Shown piece after piece: positions 25,587 to 35,374 of a stretch of DNA of 64,000 bases; the first letter of the stretch is position 1; every line of letters begins with the position of its first letter. This DNA is from Planctomycetota bacterium (GTDB lineage Bacteria; Planctomycetota; Phycisphaerae; UBA1845). The notes beneath the pieces are model-generated. The model was given only the letters and a program-made list of their open reading frames with translations. It was not told where the DNA came from and searched no databases. The translations under genes and the position numbers were made by a program. Location of the stretch: contig JAJRPG010000023.1 in NCBI GenBank assembly GCA_024280855.1, forward strand, positions 1 to 64,000, in the 5' to 3' direction.

Positions 25587-27091
25587 GGGGCTAGGGTTTG
25601 TAGAAATCTTCCGATGTCGGCTATTGTCTGGAGGTCGGGGTTGATGCGTTCCTGGATGGGCATGTGCGCACCGGGATGGCCAAATCTGGCTTTGTGGAAA
25701 TATTCCCACGGGTTGGTCTCTGCGAGTGTGCCCAGGTTTTCATGTATTGCGCTTCCTCCGAAATTTCCGGCGCCGTCTGGAGCATGGCAAGTCGAGCAAA
25801 CTTGGCCATAACGAATCGAGCCTAGGGCATCGTTGCCGATGATGAGGCCTGGTACTGGGGAAGTAAGAGGCAAGATGTAGGTGTCTGAGTCGATGGTTTT
25901 TTCTAATACAAATTTCACCACGTCCCAGGTATCGGATTCGGTCATGCCGAATGCTAGCATGTCGTGGCCATTGGCTGCGGTGTTGGTGGATGTGAGCAGG
26001 TCGTATATTGATTGTGGCGAGAGGGTTGTTCCGAACACGCCGGTTATTCCTGTGAGGTGGGTGGTGGAAACGTGGCCATATGCGCCGTCTACGCCTTTGT
26101 AATCCCAGCCATGACATTCCTTGCATCGGTATGTGTTTGCGCCTGTGCCAGCTCTGTCGCCGGTTATTGGATATAGCGGGTGGTCATCTGTTGAGCCTGG
26201 AACCGTTGCTTCACTGGTAATCCACCATTTATCGTAAACTTTTCCGCCGCGAATGCTATCGGCTAAGACGTAGCTGGCTGGGAGTCTTGATGTTGGTCCG
26301 GTGATGGCATCGAAATAGGCGGCTAAGTCTGTCTGGGAGATTTCGTTGTCGCGGAATGAATCTGTAAATATGCAGCCGGTTAGCAGTCCGGTTACGTCTT
26401 GAGAAAAGCATTGTTGTAGGGCGGCGTAGTCTGCGACGTCGATGTCGGTGTCTCCGTCGGCGTCTGCTTCGGTGACAATGTCAATGGTAACTTGCGTGGC
26501 GTAGTAGTTGGCTGATGTAAAACCACTAGGGCAAAATGTCGCGTTAGCTGAGACGAAAAAGGTGATGGGGCCTACGTCGGTGGCGGGTGCTTGCCAGCGG
26601 ACGGGGTAGTCGTAAGAGAAGCCGTTGGCGGTCCAATTGTTTCTCGAATCGCCATAGCCTTTGCTCGTGCATTCTAGGCCGGGGGCGCTGCTTCCGGTGT
26701 GGGTAATGTAGAACGGTGAGCCGTCGGCGAATTTTGTAACGCCGAGGTTGCCGTCTGCGTCGATAAGTGTGCCGACGTGGCCTGATGCGTTTTCTACGCT
26801 TAGTTGAAAGCCTGCGCCTTCCCGGTCCGGGTCGAAAATGTGGACGCGTAAATCGTAGATTCGAGAGGGTTCGTAACGTGCGGGGAGATCGAGAACGGTT
26901 ACGCTTCCTATGCCCAGGTTTACGGGAGAGTGGCAAGCGGTGCAGGTTTGTCCGTTAATGCCGAAGGTGGGGCTGACGGCTGGGCCGCCGGTGGTTCCTG
27001 CTGGTGCGCCGCCACGGCTTGCGAAAGCATGACTACTAAGCGAGCAGACCATCGCCGTGACTAGAACTAATGTTAATGTTGAACCGCGCAT
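25583..27091 (-). CDS. Secreted triheme protein with Reeler-like and CHGWDYKG modules
   Basis: The 502-residue product has a signal peptide (about 1-25) and three CxxCH heme-binding motifs: CTACH at 50-54, CKECH near 322-326 and CSTCH near 430-434. Residues about 40-210 resemble a Reeler-like domain, with GFQLSVENASG and an N-terminal heme. At about 215-270 sits a dockerin-like pair (DADGDTDIDVADY, then FRDNEISQTDL). Residues about 275-502 form the roughly 225-residue diheme module. It opens with a DKWW motif, then HPLYP, CHGWDYKG, a HLTGITG stretch and ARFGHPGAHMP, where the Met could be a heme ligand. Two further copies of the module occur in the 57675-61712 protein. It is probably a periplasmic or surface electron carrier. 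GGGGGGAA precedes the ATG. Confidence 0.8.
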   Translation of the reverse strand: MRGSTLTLVLVTAMVCSLSSHAFASRGGAPAGTTGGPAVSPTFGINGQTCTACHSPVNLGIGSVTVLDLPARYEPSRIYDLRVHIFDPDREGAGFQLSVENASGHVGTLIDADGNLGVTKFADGSPFYITHTGSSAPGLECTSKGYGDSRNNWTANGFSYDYPVRWQAPATDVGPITFFVSANATFCPSGFTSANYYATQVTIDIVTEADADGDTDIDVADYAALQQCFSQDVTGLLTGCIFTDSFRDNEISQTDLAAYFDAITGPTSRLPASYVLADSIRGGKVYDKWWITSEATVPGSTDDHPLYPITGDRAGTGANTYRCKECHGWDYKGVDGAYGHVSTTHLTGITGVFGTTLSPQSIYDLLTSTNTAANGHDMLAFGMTESDTWDVVKFVLEKTIDSDTYILPLTSPVPGLIIGNDALGSIRYGQVCSTCHAPDGAGNFGGSAIHENLGTLAETNPWEYFHKARFGHPGAHMPIQERINPDLQTIADIGRFLQTLAP

Positions 27092-27561
27092 CTATTCCCC
27101 CCTGTACATGACTGAGCCGTATTAATCGGCTAACGAAACAGGGCGCACCCTAGCTTCGGTAAATTCGCAGCATATTTCGTGCCCGCGTTATTACCCGCTC
27201 TGCCCCGCTAAATCATAGCGATGTTGTTGGAAGGATTCCACGTCGGCTATTAGTCGATAATGAGGTCCGATAGCTCGAAGAAGGGCATGTTTTAGGTGTC
27301 GAGACATGTTTTCGATGGGCAGACTAATGCTCCGACATGCTTAAATTGATGGGTCGCACGCCAGGCCCTGCGGTTAGTTGGCTCCAGGAATTCTTTAACC
27401 GAGCCGGTAGCGCCAGCGCCCGGTGTCTTTGGGTTGTCGTGTGTATTGCAAATGTCTGGTTTGATTGTCTCTGTGATAGCATGCCGAGGACACGGGTCGC
27501 TGGCGCTCGCCGCTCGGATCGTATTACCCATGCCACCCGGATATTAGAATGCGATGGGGTA
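27092..27561. other. Intergenic region between the triheme gene and recG
   Basis: No gene is seen in these 470 bases. A relative of the GACACGGG to ACCCATGCCACCC element lies at 27488-27538. Both flanking genes are on the minus strand, so the region holds the recG 3' end and the promoter of the cytochrome gene. Confidence 0.5.
27488..27538 (+). repeat. GACACGGG to ACCCATGCCACCC element
   Basis: It starts GGACACGGGT, ends TTACCCATGCCACCC, and shares both ends with the copies at 24533 and 25365. The middle is different and contains GGCGCTCGCC-type inverted bases. Confidence 0.5.
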
Positions 27562-29643
27562 TTAGCCTGTGAACATGAGCGATTGGCTGGCGGCGTAGCG
27601 TCGTTTTAATTCTCGATTGAGTTCTCGGTGTTGAGAAATTTTCAGGTCGGGGTCGTCTCGGAGGATTTCGGCTGCGTCGTCGCGGGCTTGTTGTAGCAGG
27701 TGGATGTCGCGGGTGATGTCGGCTGCTTTGAATGTTGGGATGCCGTGTTGGCGCGTGCCGAGTAGTTCGCCTGGTCCGCGCATGAGCAGGTCTTGCTCGG
27801 CGATGTGGAATCCGTCCGTTGATTCGCAGAGGATATTCAAGCGTTCGATGGATTTTGGGTTTTTGGAGTCGGAGAAAAGTAGGCAGTATGATTTTTGATC
27901 GCCTCGACCGATTCTGCCGCGAAGTTGGTGAAGTTGGCTTAGGCCATAACGCTCGGCGTGTTGGATGACCATCATCGTGGCGTTGGGGACATCGACCCCG
28001 ACCTCGATGACTGTGGTTGCGACGAGGGCGTTGAGGTCGCCGCTGCGAAAACTAGCCATGATTTGGGATTTTTCTGCGGGTTTCATGCGGCCATGCAGCA
28101 GGCCGACTTTTGCGTTGGATAGATGCTCGTTGGCTAAGCGGTCTGCTTCTACTGTGGCAGCTTTGAGGGGGAGCGATTCAGATTCGTCTACGAGCGGGTA
28201 GACGATGTACGCTTGTTGCCCTGATGCGATGAGCTTGCTGACGAAAGTCCATGCCCGCGTTTCTAATTCTTCTGTGACGAGAGTAGTGACAATGGGTTGA
28301 CGCCCGGGCGGCGCGTCTTCGATGATGGATGCGTCGAGGTCGCCGAATAGGGTCATAGCTAGTGATCGTGGGATAGGGGTGGCGGTGAGGATGAGGGTGT
28401 GTGGTCGTCTTCCTTTGGCGGTTAGGGCGGCTCGTTGGGCGACGCCGAACTTGTGCTGCTCGTCGATGATGACCAGGCCCAGGTCTTGAAAATCTACGTT
28501 TTGTTGGATGAGTGCGTGCGTGCCGACGATGATGTCGATTTCGCCGCTGCGAATTTTTTGCAGGGTGGTTGTGCGCTGGCTTTTGGTTAAGGAGCCTGCG
28601 AGGTAGCTGATGTTGACGCGACTCTCGCTTAGGTAGGCGGTTAGTTTTTGAAGATGTTGCGAAACGAGGACTTCGGTGGGTGCGAGAATGGCGACTTGTT
28701 TTCGGTTGGCGACGGCAACGAGTGAGGCGTAGACGGCGACGGCTGTCTTGCCTGCGCCGACGTCTGCTTGCAACAATCGACTCATGGGAATGTCGCGGGC
28801 GAGGTCGGTGCAAATTTCTTCGATGGCTTTGTCTTGTCCGGGGGTGAGTTTGAAGGGGAGGCGCTTTCGGATTCGGTCATCAATGGTTTTTGTGCATGGT
28901 AGTGGGGTAGCGCCGCGGATTTGGTGGGCGCGGCTGCGACCTGTTTGTACGGCTAATTGGCAAAGTAGAAATTCGTCGTAAGCGATTCTGTGTCGAGATA
29001 TTTCCACGTCCTCTTGAGTTCGTGGCTTGTGGAATCGCAGGATAGCTAGTCTGCGGTCGGTTAGTTTTCGTCGTTCTACTAAATCTGGCGGAATAAATTC
29101 GACGAATAGCTTGGCTAGGTCGTCGATGATGTTGACGATGATTCGTTCGATTTGGGCGCTGGTTAGTTGGCTGGTGGCGGGGTAGACGGGGTTCCATTTG
29201 TCCTGGTCTACGCGGAGTGCGTCCTGGTTTTCGTCTACCGTTTGCCAGGCGGGGTTGGTTAGCTTGGCCTGGTCTTCGACTACGATTATTTTTCCGGTTA
29301 ATCGAACGACTTGGCCTTCGTGTAATTTGTCCAGCAGGTAAGGCGAGTTGAACCATTGGATGCGGCATGAGCCTGTGCCATCGACGAGGTTGGCGGTGAT
29401 GCGCTGTTTGGTGAGAGAGCCTCGTGAGCGGAGTCGCGTAATTTCGCCGACGAGGGTGGCGACTTTGCCTTCTTCGATGTCTTCGATGGGGGTTGATTTT
29501 GGGGTGAGGTCGTATCGGCTTGGGAAATGCTCGATTAAGTCTTCTACGGTTTTGATACCGAGTTTGACAAAGGCTTTGGCGCGTCCTGGCCCTACGCCGG
29601 GTACGAATTGGACGGCGTCGGTAAGGGTTAGGTTGAGGGTCAA
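27562..29643 (-). CDS. recG: ATP-dependent DNA helicase RecG
   Basis: The 693-residue product is RecG, which rewinds stalled replication forks and branch-migrates Holliday junctions. The N-terminal wedge/OB domain (about 1-240) includes VPGVGPGRAKAF. The helicase core has motif I ADVGAGKTAVA near residue 295, the DEQHKFG box, ATPIPRSLAMT, and a C-terminal helicase domain with GRIGRGDQKSYC. Length is normal. The start is a TTG, because an in-frame stop lies just upstream. The gene stands apart, ahead of a divergent sulfurtransferase gene. Confidence 0.95.
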   Translation of the reverse strand: MTLNLTLTDAVQFVPGVGPGRAKAFVKLGIKTVEDLIEHFPSRYDLTPKSTPIEDIEEGKVATLVGEITRLRSRGSLTKQRITANLVDGTGSCRIQWFNSPYLLDKLHEGQVVRLTGKIIVVEDQAKLTNPAWQTVDENQDALRVDQDKWNPVYPATSQLTSAQIERIIVNIIDDLAKLFVEFIPPDLVERRKLTDRRLAILRFHKPRTQEDVEISRHRIAYDEFLLCQLAVQTGRSRAHQIRGATPLPCTKTIDDRIRKRLPFKLTPGQDKAIEEICTDLARDIPMSRLLQADVGAGKTAVAVYASLVAVANRKQVAILAPTEVLVSQHLQKLTAYLSESRVNISYLAGSLTKSQRTTTLQKIRSGEIDIIVGTHALIQQNVDFQDLGLVIIDEQHKFGVAQRAALTAKGRRPHTLILTATPIPRSLAMTLFGDLDASIIEDAPPGRQPIVTTLVTEELETRAWTFVSKLIASGQQAYIVYPLVDESESLPLKAATVEADRLANEHLSNAKVGLLHGRMKPAEKSQIMASFRSGDLNALVATTVIEVGVDVPNATMMVIQHAERYGLSQLHQLRGRIGRGDQKSYCLLFSDSKNPKSIERLNILCESTDGFHIAEQDLLMRGPGELLGTRQHGIPTFKAADITRDIHLLQQARDDAAEILRDDPDLKISQHRELNRELKRRYAASQSLMFTG

Positions 29644-29819
29644 GGTTTATTTTCCGTTCATACAACACACGACATCTTTCATTGTCGCAAAGTGCAGACT
29701 TTATCGCATTTTTCGGTTTATTGATACCGCTTGTGAATCGGCTGGGCGTGTGCGATGATTGGGGTTGTTAGAGTGCGAATATACGGTTGGGTATTTCTGG
29801 AGCAGTGAGTTCAAACATC

Positions 29820-30677
29820 ATGTATCAAACTTTAATCGAGCCTGAACAATTACGCGCGTTAATTGATGACGCGAAGGTGGCAGTGATTGATTGCCGGTTT
29901 ACTTTGAAGGATACGTCGTATGGGCGGGTTGCGTACGCGGCGGGGCATGTGCCGGGTGCGGTGTATGCGCATCTCGATGATGATTTATCTAGTGAAGTGA
30001 TCGCCGGGACGACTGGGCGACATCCGTTGCCTGATGTGGGAAAAATGGCGGCGCTGTTTGGGAGTTGGGGAATCACGGATGGCGTGCAGGTTGTGGCGTA
30101 TGATGATGCGGGGGGGATGATCGCCTCGCGGGTTTGGTGGCTTCTTAATTGGCTTGGCCATGATTCGGTGGCGGTTTTGAATGGCGGTTGGCAGGGATGG
30201 TGCGAGCTTGGCGGAGATATTTCTCAAGAGGCGTTTTCTCCGACGAAGAATGAAACATTTCATGCGCACATTCGATCTGAAATGGTGGTAAGGGTTGATG
30301 AAGTTGATGCGCGGCTTGGTGATGAGTCGTTTTATCTTTTTGATTCGAGGACGTTGGAACGTTATCGCGGTGAGCATGAGCCTATTGACCCGGTAGCTGG
30401 TCGGATTCCGGGTGCGCGTCATGCGTGTCATGAAGCGGTTCTTGGCTCGGATGGAAAATATCTGGACTCGGCGACTTTGCGGAAGCATTTCGAGGGGGTG
30501 CTGGGTGATGTTGATGTGAGCGACGCGGTGTTTTATTGTGGTTCCGGGGTGTCTGCGGCGAAGAATTTGTTGGCGTTGGCTCATGCGGGGTTAGGTATGG
30601 GTAAGCTTTATGCGGGTTCGTGGAGCGAATGGATCGCTGATCCTGCGAGACAGGTCGCTCACGATCGGGAAGAATAG
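29820..30677 (+). CDS. sseA: Rhodanese-type sulfurtransferase (thiosulfate/3-mercaptopyruvate)
   Basis: The 285-residue enzyme has two rhodanese domains. The second carries the active-site loop CGSGVSAAKN, with Cys240 (counted from the ATG at 29820). It transfers sulfur from thiosulfate or 3-mercaptopyruvate to cyanide or thiols. CGSGVS/T loops are typical of the SseA-like group, but the substrate cannot be fixed from sequence. An in-frame TTG at 29787 is less likely as start, because homologues begin close to the YQTLIEPEQL segment. It may be followed on the same transcript by the DUF1272 gene 37 bases later. Confidence 0.9.
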   Translation: MYQTLIEPEQLRALIDDAKVAVIDCRFTLKDTSYGRVAYAAGHVPGAVYAHLDDDLSSEVIAGTTGRHPLPDVGKMAALFGSWGITDGVQVVAYDDAGGMIASRVWWLLNWLGHDSVAVLNGGWQGWCELGGDISQEAFSPTKNETFHAHIRSEMVVRVDEVDARLGDESFYLFDSRTLERYRGEHEPIDPVAGRIPGARHACHEAVLGSDGKYLDSATLRKHFEGVLGDVDVSDAVFYCGSGVSAAKNLLALAHAGLGMGKLYAGSWSEWIADPARQVAHDREE

Positions 30678-30714
30678 TGATTGAAATTCTTGTTTGTTGA
30701 TTGGGAGTGGGAAA

Positions 30715-30894
30715 ATGACGTTGGAAATGAAGACCTCCTGCGGGCAATGTCAGGTCTCTCTTGATTTAGCTGGGATAGCCTATATTTGTAGCTATGAATG
30801 CACCTTTTGCGAGACCTGTAGCCAGGGATTATCGCTTGTTTGCCCTAATTGTGGCGGAGAGCTTGTGATCAGGCCTTGTCGAAAAGATAGTTGA
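30715..30894 (+). CDS. DUF1272 zinc-ribbon protein
   Basis: The 59-residue protein has four CxxC pairs, in CGQC, the ICSYECTFCETC segment and VCPNCGGEL, which is the DUF1272 pattern. Proteins of this family are small, probably zinc-binding, and of unknown function. The ATG at 30715 is preceded by GGGAG. It may be co-transcribed with the sulfurtransferase. Confidence 0.85.
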   Translation: MTLEMKTSCGQCQVSLDLAGIAYICSYECTFCETCSQGLSLVCPNCGGELVIRPCRKDS

Positions 30895-31132
30895 AATTCC
30901 GGTATTTGGGCTGAAAGGCTTTCTGGCGTGTGTAGTGGCTATTGTTGAGGGCATATAAGGATATGCCACACATGATACATTTCTGATACTTTGAATCGAG
31001 CGTCGATGGGCGGTAGACTATACTTGCGGGATGGGTTTGCCTGGTGTGGTATCGGGCGAAGATGTTGTTGAGAGATTGAGGCTGGCGTCACCCTTTATCT
31101 AAGATGAATGGCACGGAAGGCGAGTAGTACAA

Positions 31133-31861
31133 ATGTTGAGACACGCAGGACTGATATTGTGTTGGGTGTTGTTGTCTGGTGTGGCTAGTTATGCTGGTGA
31201 TGACGCGGGGCGCAAGATCATTGAGCAGTGTGCTAGTAAAATTAAGCAGGCTCACGTTGTGTCTTACGAAGTCGATTACAAAGGTACTGCCTGGGTTGCG
31301 AAGCGTGTGGGTGAGGTTAGTGGCAAGGTCGTGGTGGGGGGACGTTCCGAGTGGGATGTTGATGAGTTCTGGTGCGATGTCACGTTGAAAAAACATGATA
31401 GTGAAGAAGCGATTCATTTGATGGCTGGTTCAGATGGCGACCAATATTTTTTGATAGACCCTAAAACGAAGATGGCACATCTGGATATGGACCCGGCTGT
31501 GCTTGGTAGTCAGGGTCGGAATGTGCGACGGGCGATTTTTCGACAGTACACTTCAAAGGAGCCTATGAAGGATGTTTTGGAAGCCAAAAAGATAGAGCTT
31601 CAAGGTACTGAGTTGGTTGGTCAAGAAGCTTGTCATAAAATAGAAGTTATCGAGGAAGATGATAGCCGTTCGGTATGGTTCATTTCGCAAAAGGATTATT
31701 TGCCTCGGCGTGTTGTAGGCTATCATGTTCATCCTGAACATGGTGAAGGCACGACTGATTTGACCATGAGTCATGTTAAAATTGATCCACGAATGGATCA
31801 TGGTCCGTTTAAATTAGTAGTCCCTGCGGGGTTCACGAAGACTGACGACTTTGCGCCGTAG
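31133..31861 (+). CDS. Exported LolA-like protein (DUF1571/DUF2092-like)
   Basis: The 242-residue product has a short signal peptide (about 1-21) and then a beta-rich body. Its pattern resembles the LolA/LolB-like fold of outer-membrane lipoprotein carriers and related DUF families. These include VSYEVDYKG, a DGDQYFLIDPKTK strand and a terminal FKLVVPAGF-like segment. No catalytic residues are seen. It may bind lipids or lipoproteins in the periplasm. The next gene, starting at 31939, encodes a second protein of similar plan, so the two may be an old tandem pair. Confidence 0.6.
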   Translation: MLRHAGLILCWVLLSGVASYAGDDAGRKIIEQCASKIKQAHVVSYEVDYKGTAWVAKRVGEVSGKVVVGGRSEWDVDEFWCDVTLKKHDSEEAIHLMAGSDGDQYFLIDPKTKMAHLDMDPAVLGSQGRNVRRAIFRQYTSKEPMKDVLEAKKIELQGTELVGQEACHKIEVIEEDDSRSVWFISQKDYLPRRVVGYHVHPEHGEGTTDLTMSHVKIDPRMDHGPFKLVVPAGFTKTDDFAP

Positions 31862-31938
31862 CAGTTTTTTGGGTAGATGTCGCAGCTGCGTTGGGCTGTC
31901 TTGTTTGTATATGAATTTGTTTCGAGAGGATAGGATTA

Positions 31939-32661
31939 ATGAAGCTTCGTTTAGTAACTTTGCTGTTGGTATCAGCTACGTTTGGTTCAGTAAACTCGGT
32001 TTTGGCTGAAAGGCTTAGTGTGCCAGAAGCCCGCACTCAAATGAAAGATGCCTGGAATAAGGTCAGGACATTATCCGCGACATCTTTACAACGAAATGTT
32101 AAGGACATTCGTGCTGCAGATGTTTCTACTACCTTACTGGGTACATATTTCCTGATGAAAAAAGATGGCAAAGTTCTTATTCGACAGGATATATCAGTTA
32201 CGTCGTCTTTGGATTTTAAGGAACACGATATTACGACTACAACGGCGAGCGACAGTACGACGATTGGAGATGGCACTTACCAGTATTCTGTTTCAACGGT
32301 AGAATCCGGTACGGAGGTGACGAAATATAAGCAGTCGCCCATGCTTTGTATCGGCGGACTCGCGTCTATGCAATTGTTTTTTGAGAGATACGAAATTCGC
32401 CGGTTAGCGGACTCGACTTATGAAGGCCAGGATGTTTTCATTTTTGAAGCCATTGCCCGGACCAAGAGGCCTCGTCGTGCCGTTGTGACTATAAGTAAGA
32501 AATACGGCATCTTATTGAAACGCGATAGTTATGATAACGAGGGAACCTTGCGAAGCTCTTTGATGTATGACGATATCAAAATTAACGGAGATATTGATCC
32601 CAAGAAATTTGTATTCGTACCGCCCCCCGGCGTACCTATCCAGGATATGAGCAAAAAATAG
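31939..32661 (+). CDS. Second exported LolA-like protein
   Basis: The 240-residue product has a signal peptide (about 1-24, ending VLA) and a beta-rich body. It has an RTQMKDAWNKVRTL helix near the start and a FVFVPPPGVPIQDM end that recalls LolA-type proteins. The RBS GAGGATAGG lies just before the ATG. It is 78 bases after the preceding gene of similar fold. I do not assign a specific substrate. Confidence 0.6.
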   Translation: MKLRLVTLLLVSATFGSVNSVLAERLSVPEARTQMKDAWNKVRTLSATSLQRNVKDIRAADVSTTLLGTYFLMKKDGKVLIRQDISVTSSLDFKEHDITTTTASDSTTIGDGTYQYSVSTVESGTEVTKYKQSPMLCIGGLASMQLFFERYEIRRLADSTYEGQDVFIFEAIARTKRPRRAVVTISKKYGILLKRDSYDNEGTLRSSLMYDDIKINGDIDPKKFVFVPPPGVPIQDMSKK

Positions 32662-32750
32662 CTATTGCTATGTAAGATGGCGTTCTAGTTTTCAACTGTA
32701 CGGCCGATGGTTCGAAGGGGCATTGAGCTTGGTGGAATCCTGGTTAGCCT

Positions 32751-33113
32751 ATGATTCAATCTATCAATCTTGCCGAAAAATTTGGCCTGTTTACCGAGCA
32801 TTGGGTTCCCAAGGTTGTTGCGGACTTGGGCGATTCCTATGTCAAGTTAGCCAAGATCAAAGGAGAGTTCGTCTGGCATGCCCATGAGCATGAAGACGAA
32901 CTTTTTTTTGTGGTGAAAGGGGAATTGATAATCAAGCTGCGTGATGGTGAGTTGCGGCTTGGTCCTGGTGAATTGGCGGTGATACCCAAGGGGGTTGAGC
33001 ATTTGCCGGTGGCTGATGAGGAGGTTCATATTATGTTGATAGAACCGAAATCAACGGTAAATACTGGCGATGCCAGCGATGAGCGAATGATTGATGCGTT
33101 GGATCGCATATAG
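32751..33113 (+). CDS. Small cupin-domain protein
   Basis: The 120-residue protein is a single cupin. Cupin motif 1 appears as FVWHAHEHEDELFFVVKGEL, with likely metal ligands His and Glu. Motif 2 is PGELAVIPKGVEHLPVA. The metal and substrate are unknown. It may be an enzyme or a sugar or small-molecule sensor. It follows the LolA-like genes by 89 bases and precedes the family 1 hairpin at 33173. Confidence 0.85.
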   Translation: MIQSINLAEKFGLFTEHWVPKVVADLGDSYVKLAKIKGEFVWHAHEHEDELFFVVKGELIIKLRDGELRLGPGELAVIPKGVEHLPVADEEVHIMLIEPKSTVNTGDASDERMIDALDRI

Positions 33114-33172
33114 TGCTTTTTCCCTTCTGAGTTTGTGCTGATTGCAATTGAATTTACATATACCTCTCGAAG

Positions 33173-33198
33173 ACGCGCAAGCTGAAGCATGCGGCTCG
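33173..33198 (+). repeat. Family 1 hairpin repeat, copy 3
   Basis: The sequence matches the 13572 copy almost exactly, with the core GCTGAAGC and the end GCGGCTCG. It lies downstream of the cupin gene and upstream of the S9 peptidase gene, both on the plus strand. Confidence 0.75.
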
Positions 33199-33306
33199 GT
33201 CTGGCGTTGCTGGACTTCTCGGTAGCGGTTAGCCTGTTTTGTAGTGTGGTCTGCTCCGATCTAAGGCAGACGGGAGCTTGTTTAGAAAATTAGGAGCAGA
33301 ATTATC

Positions 33307-35361
33307 ATGCGGACGAAACTTTGTGGTTTGATTATTATTGGAGTGATGCTGATGACATCTGGGTCCATGCAAGCACTAGCTGGGGAAACACATCCTTTTT
33401 CGGTGCATGATATGTTAGCTATGGACCGTATCGGTGATCCGCAGGTTTCGCCGGACGGATTACAGATTGTTTTCGTGTTGCGAAAGACTGACATGGAAGC
33501 TAACAAAGGGCGATCAGACCTTTACCTGATTGGTACCGATGGCCACGGTTTGCGACGACTAACTTCGCACCCGGCTGGTGATGGTAACCCGCGATGGTCG
33601 CCGGATAGTCGGACGGTATTTTTTCTTTCAAGCCGAAGTGATTCGTCGCAGGTGTGGCGCATTAACATTGATGGCGGTGAGGCGGAGCAGGTTACGTCGC
33701 TGCCGATTGACATCTCAGCGATGAATTTGTCGCCCACCGGCAAGCACCTAGCTATTGGCGTTGATGTTTATCCTGATGCTGATGGAATTGATGCTACCAA
33801 GAAACGTCTGGACGAGGTGGCGGCTCGTGTGACGACGGGGCTGGTGTTCGATAAGCTTTTCATTCGTCACTGGGATACATGGAAGGATGGCCGACGGGCG
33901 CATGTGTTTGTTGTAGGGACCAGTGGCGGCGAGGCTGTTGATGTCATGCAGGGGATGGACGCGGATTGCCCGACGAAGCCTTTTGGCGGCGCTGAAGATT
34001 TTACGTTTTCTCCCGATGGACAATCGATTGTTTTCTCGGCACGCGATGCAGGTGCGAAGGAAGCATGGTCCACAAATTTTGATTTATATGTTTCTCCGAT
34101 TGATGGGAAAAATAAGCCACGATCGTTGACGAAAGATAATCCGGCTTGGGATGCAGGTCCGGTATTTTCTCCGGATGGAAAAACGCTGGCTTATCTGGCG
34201 ATGGCGAAAGCGGGGTACGAGGCTGATCGGTTCCGTGTGGTGCTTATGTCCTGGCCTGGTAGTCAAAAACGCACGTTGACAGAGGAGTGGGATCGATCTC
34301 CGGGGTCGCTAACCTGGTCTAACGATGGGCAGGTGATTTTTGTGACAGCTTCTAATGTGGGACAGCGATCACTATTTTCGATTGAGACGACTAATGGAAA
34401 AGTGCGGACGGTGGTACGAGACGGGAATATCGGTGGCGTTGGCGTAGCTGGGGATCGTGTTGTTTTTGGCTTAGACGATTTGCGATCTCCCGTTGAACTC
34501 CATTCGGTTAAGTCTGATGGTAGCGATCGAAAGACCATTACTAATATCAATGCGGAAAAAGTGGCTGCGACGCGGATGGGAGATTTCGAGCAGTTTACGT
34601 TTAAGGGTTGGAATAATGAAGAGGTTCATGGTTATGTGGTGAAGCCGGTGGACTTTGATCCCAGTAAGAAATATCCAGTAGCTTTTTTGATTCACGGCGG
34701 GCCTCAAGGTTCGTTCGGGAATCATTTTCATTATCGGTGGAATCCGCAGGCGTATACGGGAGCAGGGTACGCGGCTGTCATGGTCGATTTTCACGGTTCG
34801 ACGGGATATGGCCAATCTTTTTGCGATTCGATTCGCGGCGATTGGGGCGGTAAGCCATTGGAAGATTTGCAGAAGGGGCTAGCTGAGGCGCTGCGTTTGA
34901 ATCCCTGGATGGATAGTGACAGAGTCTCGGCACTTGGTGCTTCCTATGGCGGGTATATGATTAACTGGATTTCTGGGAATTGGCCTGATCGCTTTCGATG
35001 TTTGATTAACCACGACGGAAATTTGGACGAGCAACTTGCTTATTATGATACGGAAGAGTTATGGTTCCCCGAATGGGATCATCAGGGCACGCCATGGGAT
35101 AATCCGGAAGGATACCAGAAGCATAATCCAATCAATTATGTGAAAAACTGGAAGACGCCAATGTTGGTGATTCATGGTGCGCTGGATTACCGTGTGGTCG
35201 ACACGCAGGGTATGTCTACGTTTACAGCTTTACAGCGGCGGGGTATTCCTAGCAAATTTCTTTATTTTCCCGACGAAAATCATTGGGTTTTGCAGCCAGC
35301 GAATAGTGTGCTTTGGCATGATACAGTGATTGACTGGCTGGATGAGTGGACAAAGAAGTAA
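33307..35361 (+). CDS. S9 family prolyl oligopeptidase/acylaminoacyl-peptidase
   Basis: The 684-residue product has a signal peptide (about 1-25). An N-terminal beta-propeller follows, with repeats such as SPDGQSIVFSARD and SPDGKTLAYLAM. A C-terminal alpha/beta-hydrolase carries the catalytic triad, with Ser in GASYGGYM near residue 545, Asp near 622 in ALDYRVV, and His near 658 in ENHW. S9 peptidases cut after proline or alanine in short peptides. The propeller gates substrate size. The signal peptide indicates periplasmic or secreted action. An AGGAG lies just upstream of the ATG. The 3' end is convergent with the zinc-ribbon gene, 13 bases away. Confidence 0.92.
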   Translation: MRTKLCGLIIIGVMLMTSGSMQALAGETHPFSVHDMLAMDRIGDPQVSPDGLQIVFVLRKTDMEANKGRSDLYLIGTDGHGLRRLTSHPAGDGNPRWSPDSRTVFFLSSRSDSSQVWRINIDGGEAEQVTSLPIDISAMNLSPTGKHLAIGVDVYPDADGIDATKKRLDEVAARVTTGLVFDKLFIRHWDTWKDGRRAHVFVVGTSGGEAVDVMQGMDADCPTKPFGGAEDFTFSPDGQSIVFSARDAGAKEAWSTNFDLYVSPIDGKNKPRSLTKDNPAWDAGPVFSPDGKTLAYLAMAKAGYEADRFRVVLMSWPGSQKRTLTEEWDRSPGSLTWSNDGQVIFVTASNVGQRSLFSIETTNGKVRTVVRDGNIGGVGVAGDRVVFGLDDLRSPVELHSVKSDGSDRKTITNINAEKVAATRMGDFEQFTFKGWNNEEVHGYVVKPVDFDPSKKYPVAFLIHGGPQGSFGNHFHYRWNPQAYTGAGYAAVMVDFHGSTGYGQSFCDSIRGDWGGKPLEDLQKGLAEALRLNPWMDSDRVSALGASYGGYMINWISGNWPDRFRCLINHDGNLDEQLAYYDTEELWFPEWDHQGTPWDNPEGYQKHNPINYVKNWKTPMLVIHGALDYRVVDTQGMSTFTALQRRGIPSKFLYFPDENHWVLQPANSVLWHDTVIDWLDEWTKK

Positions 35362-35374
35362 AGAATTTATTGGG

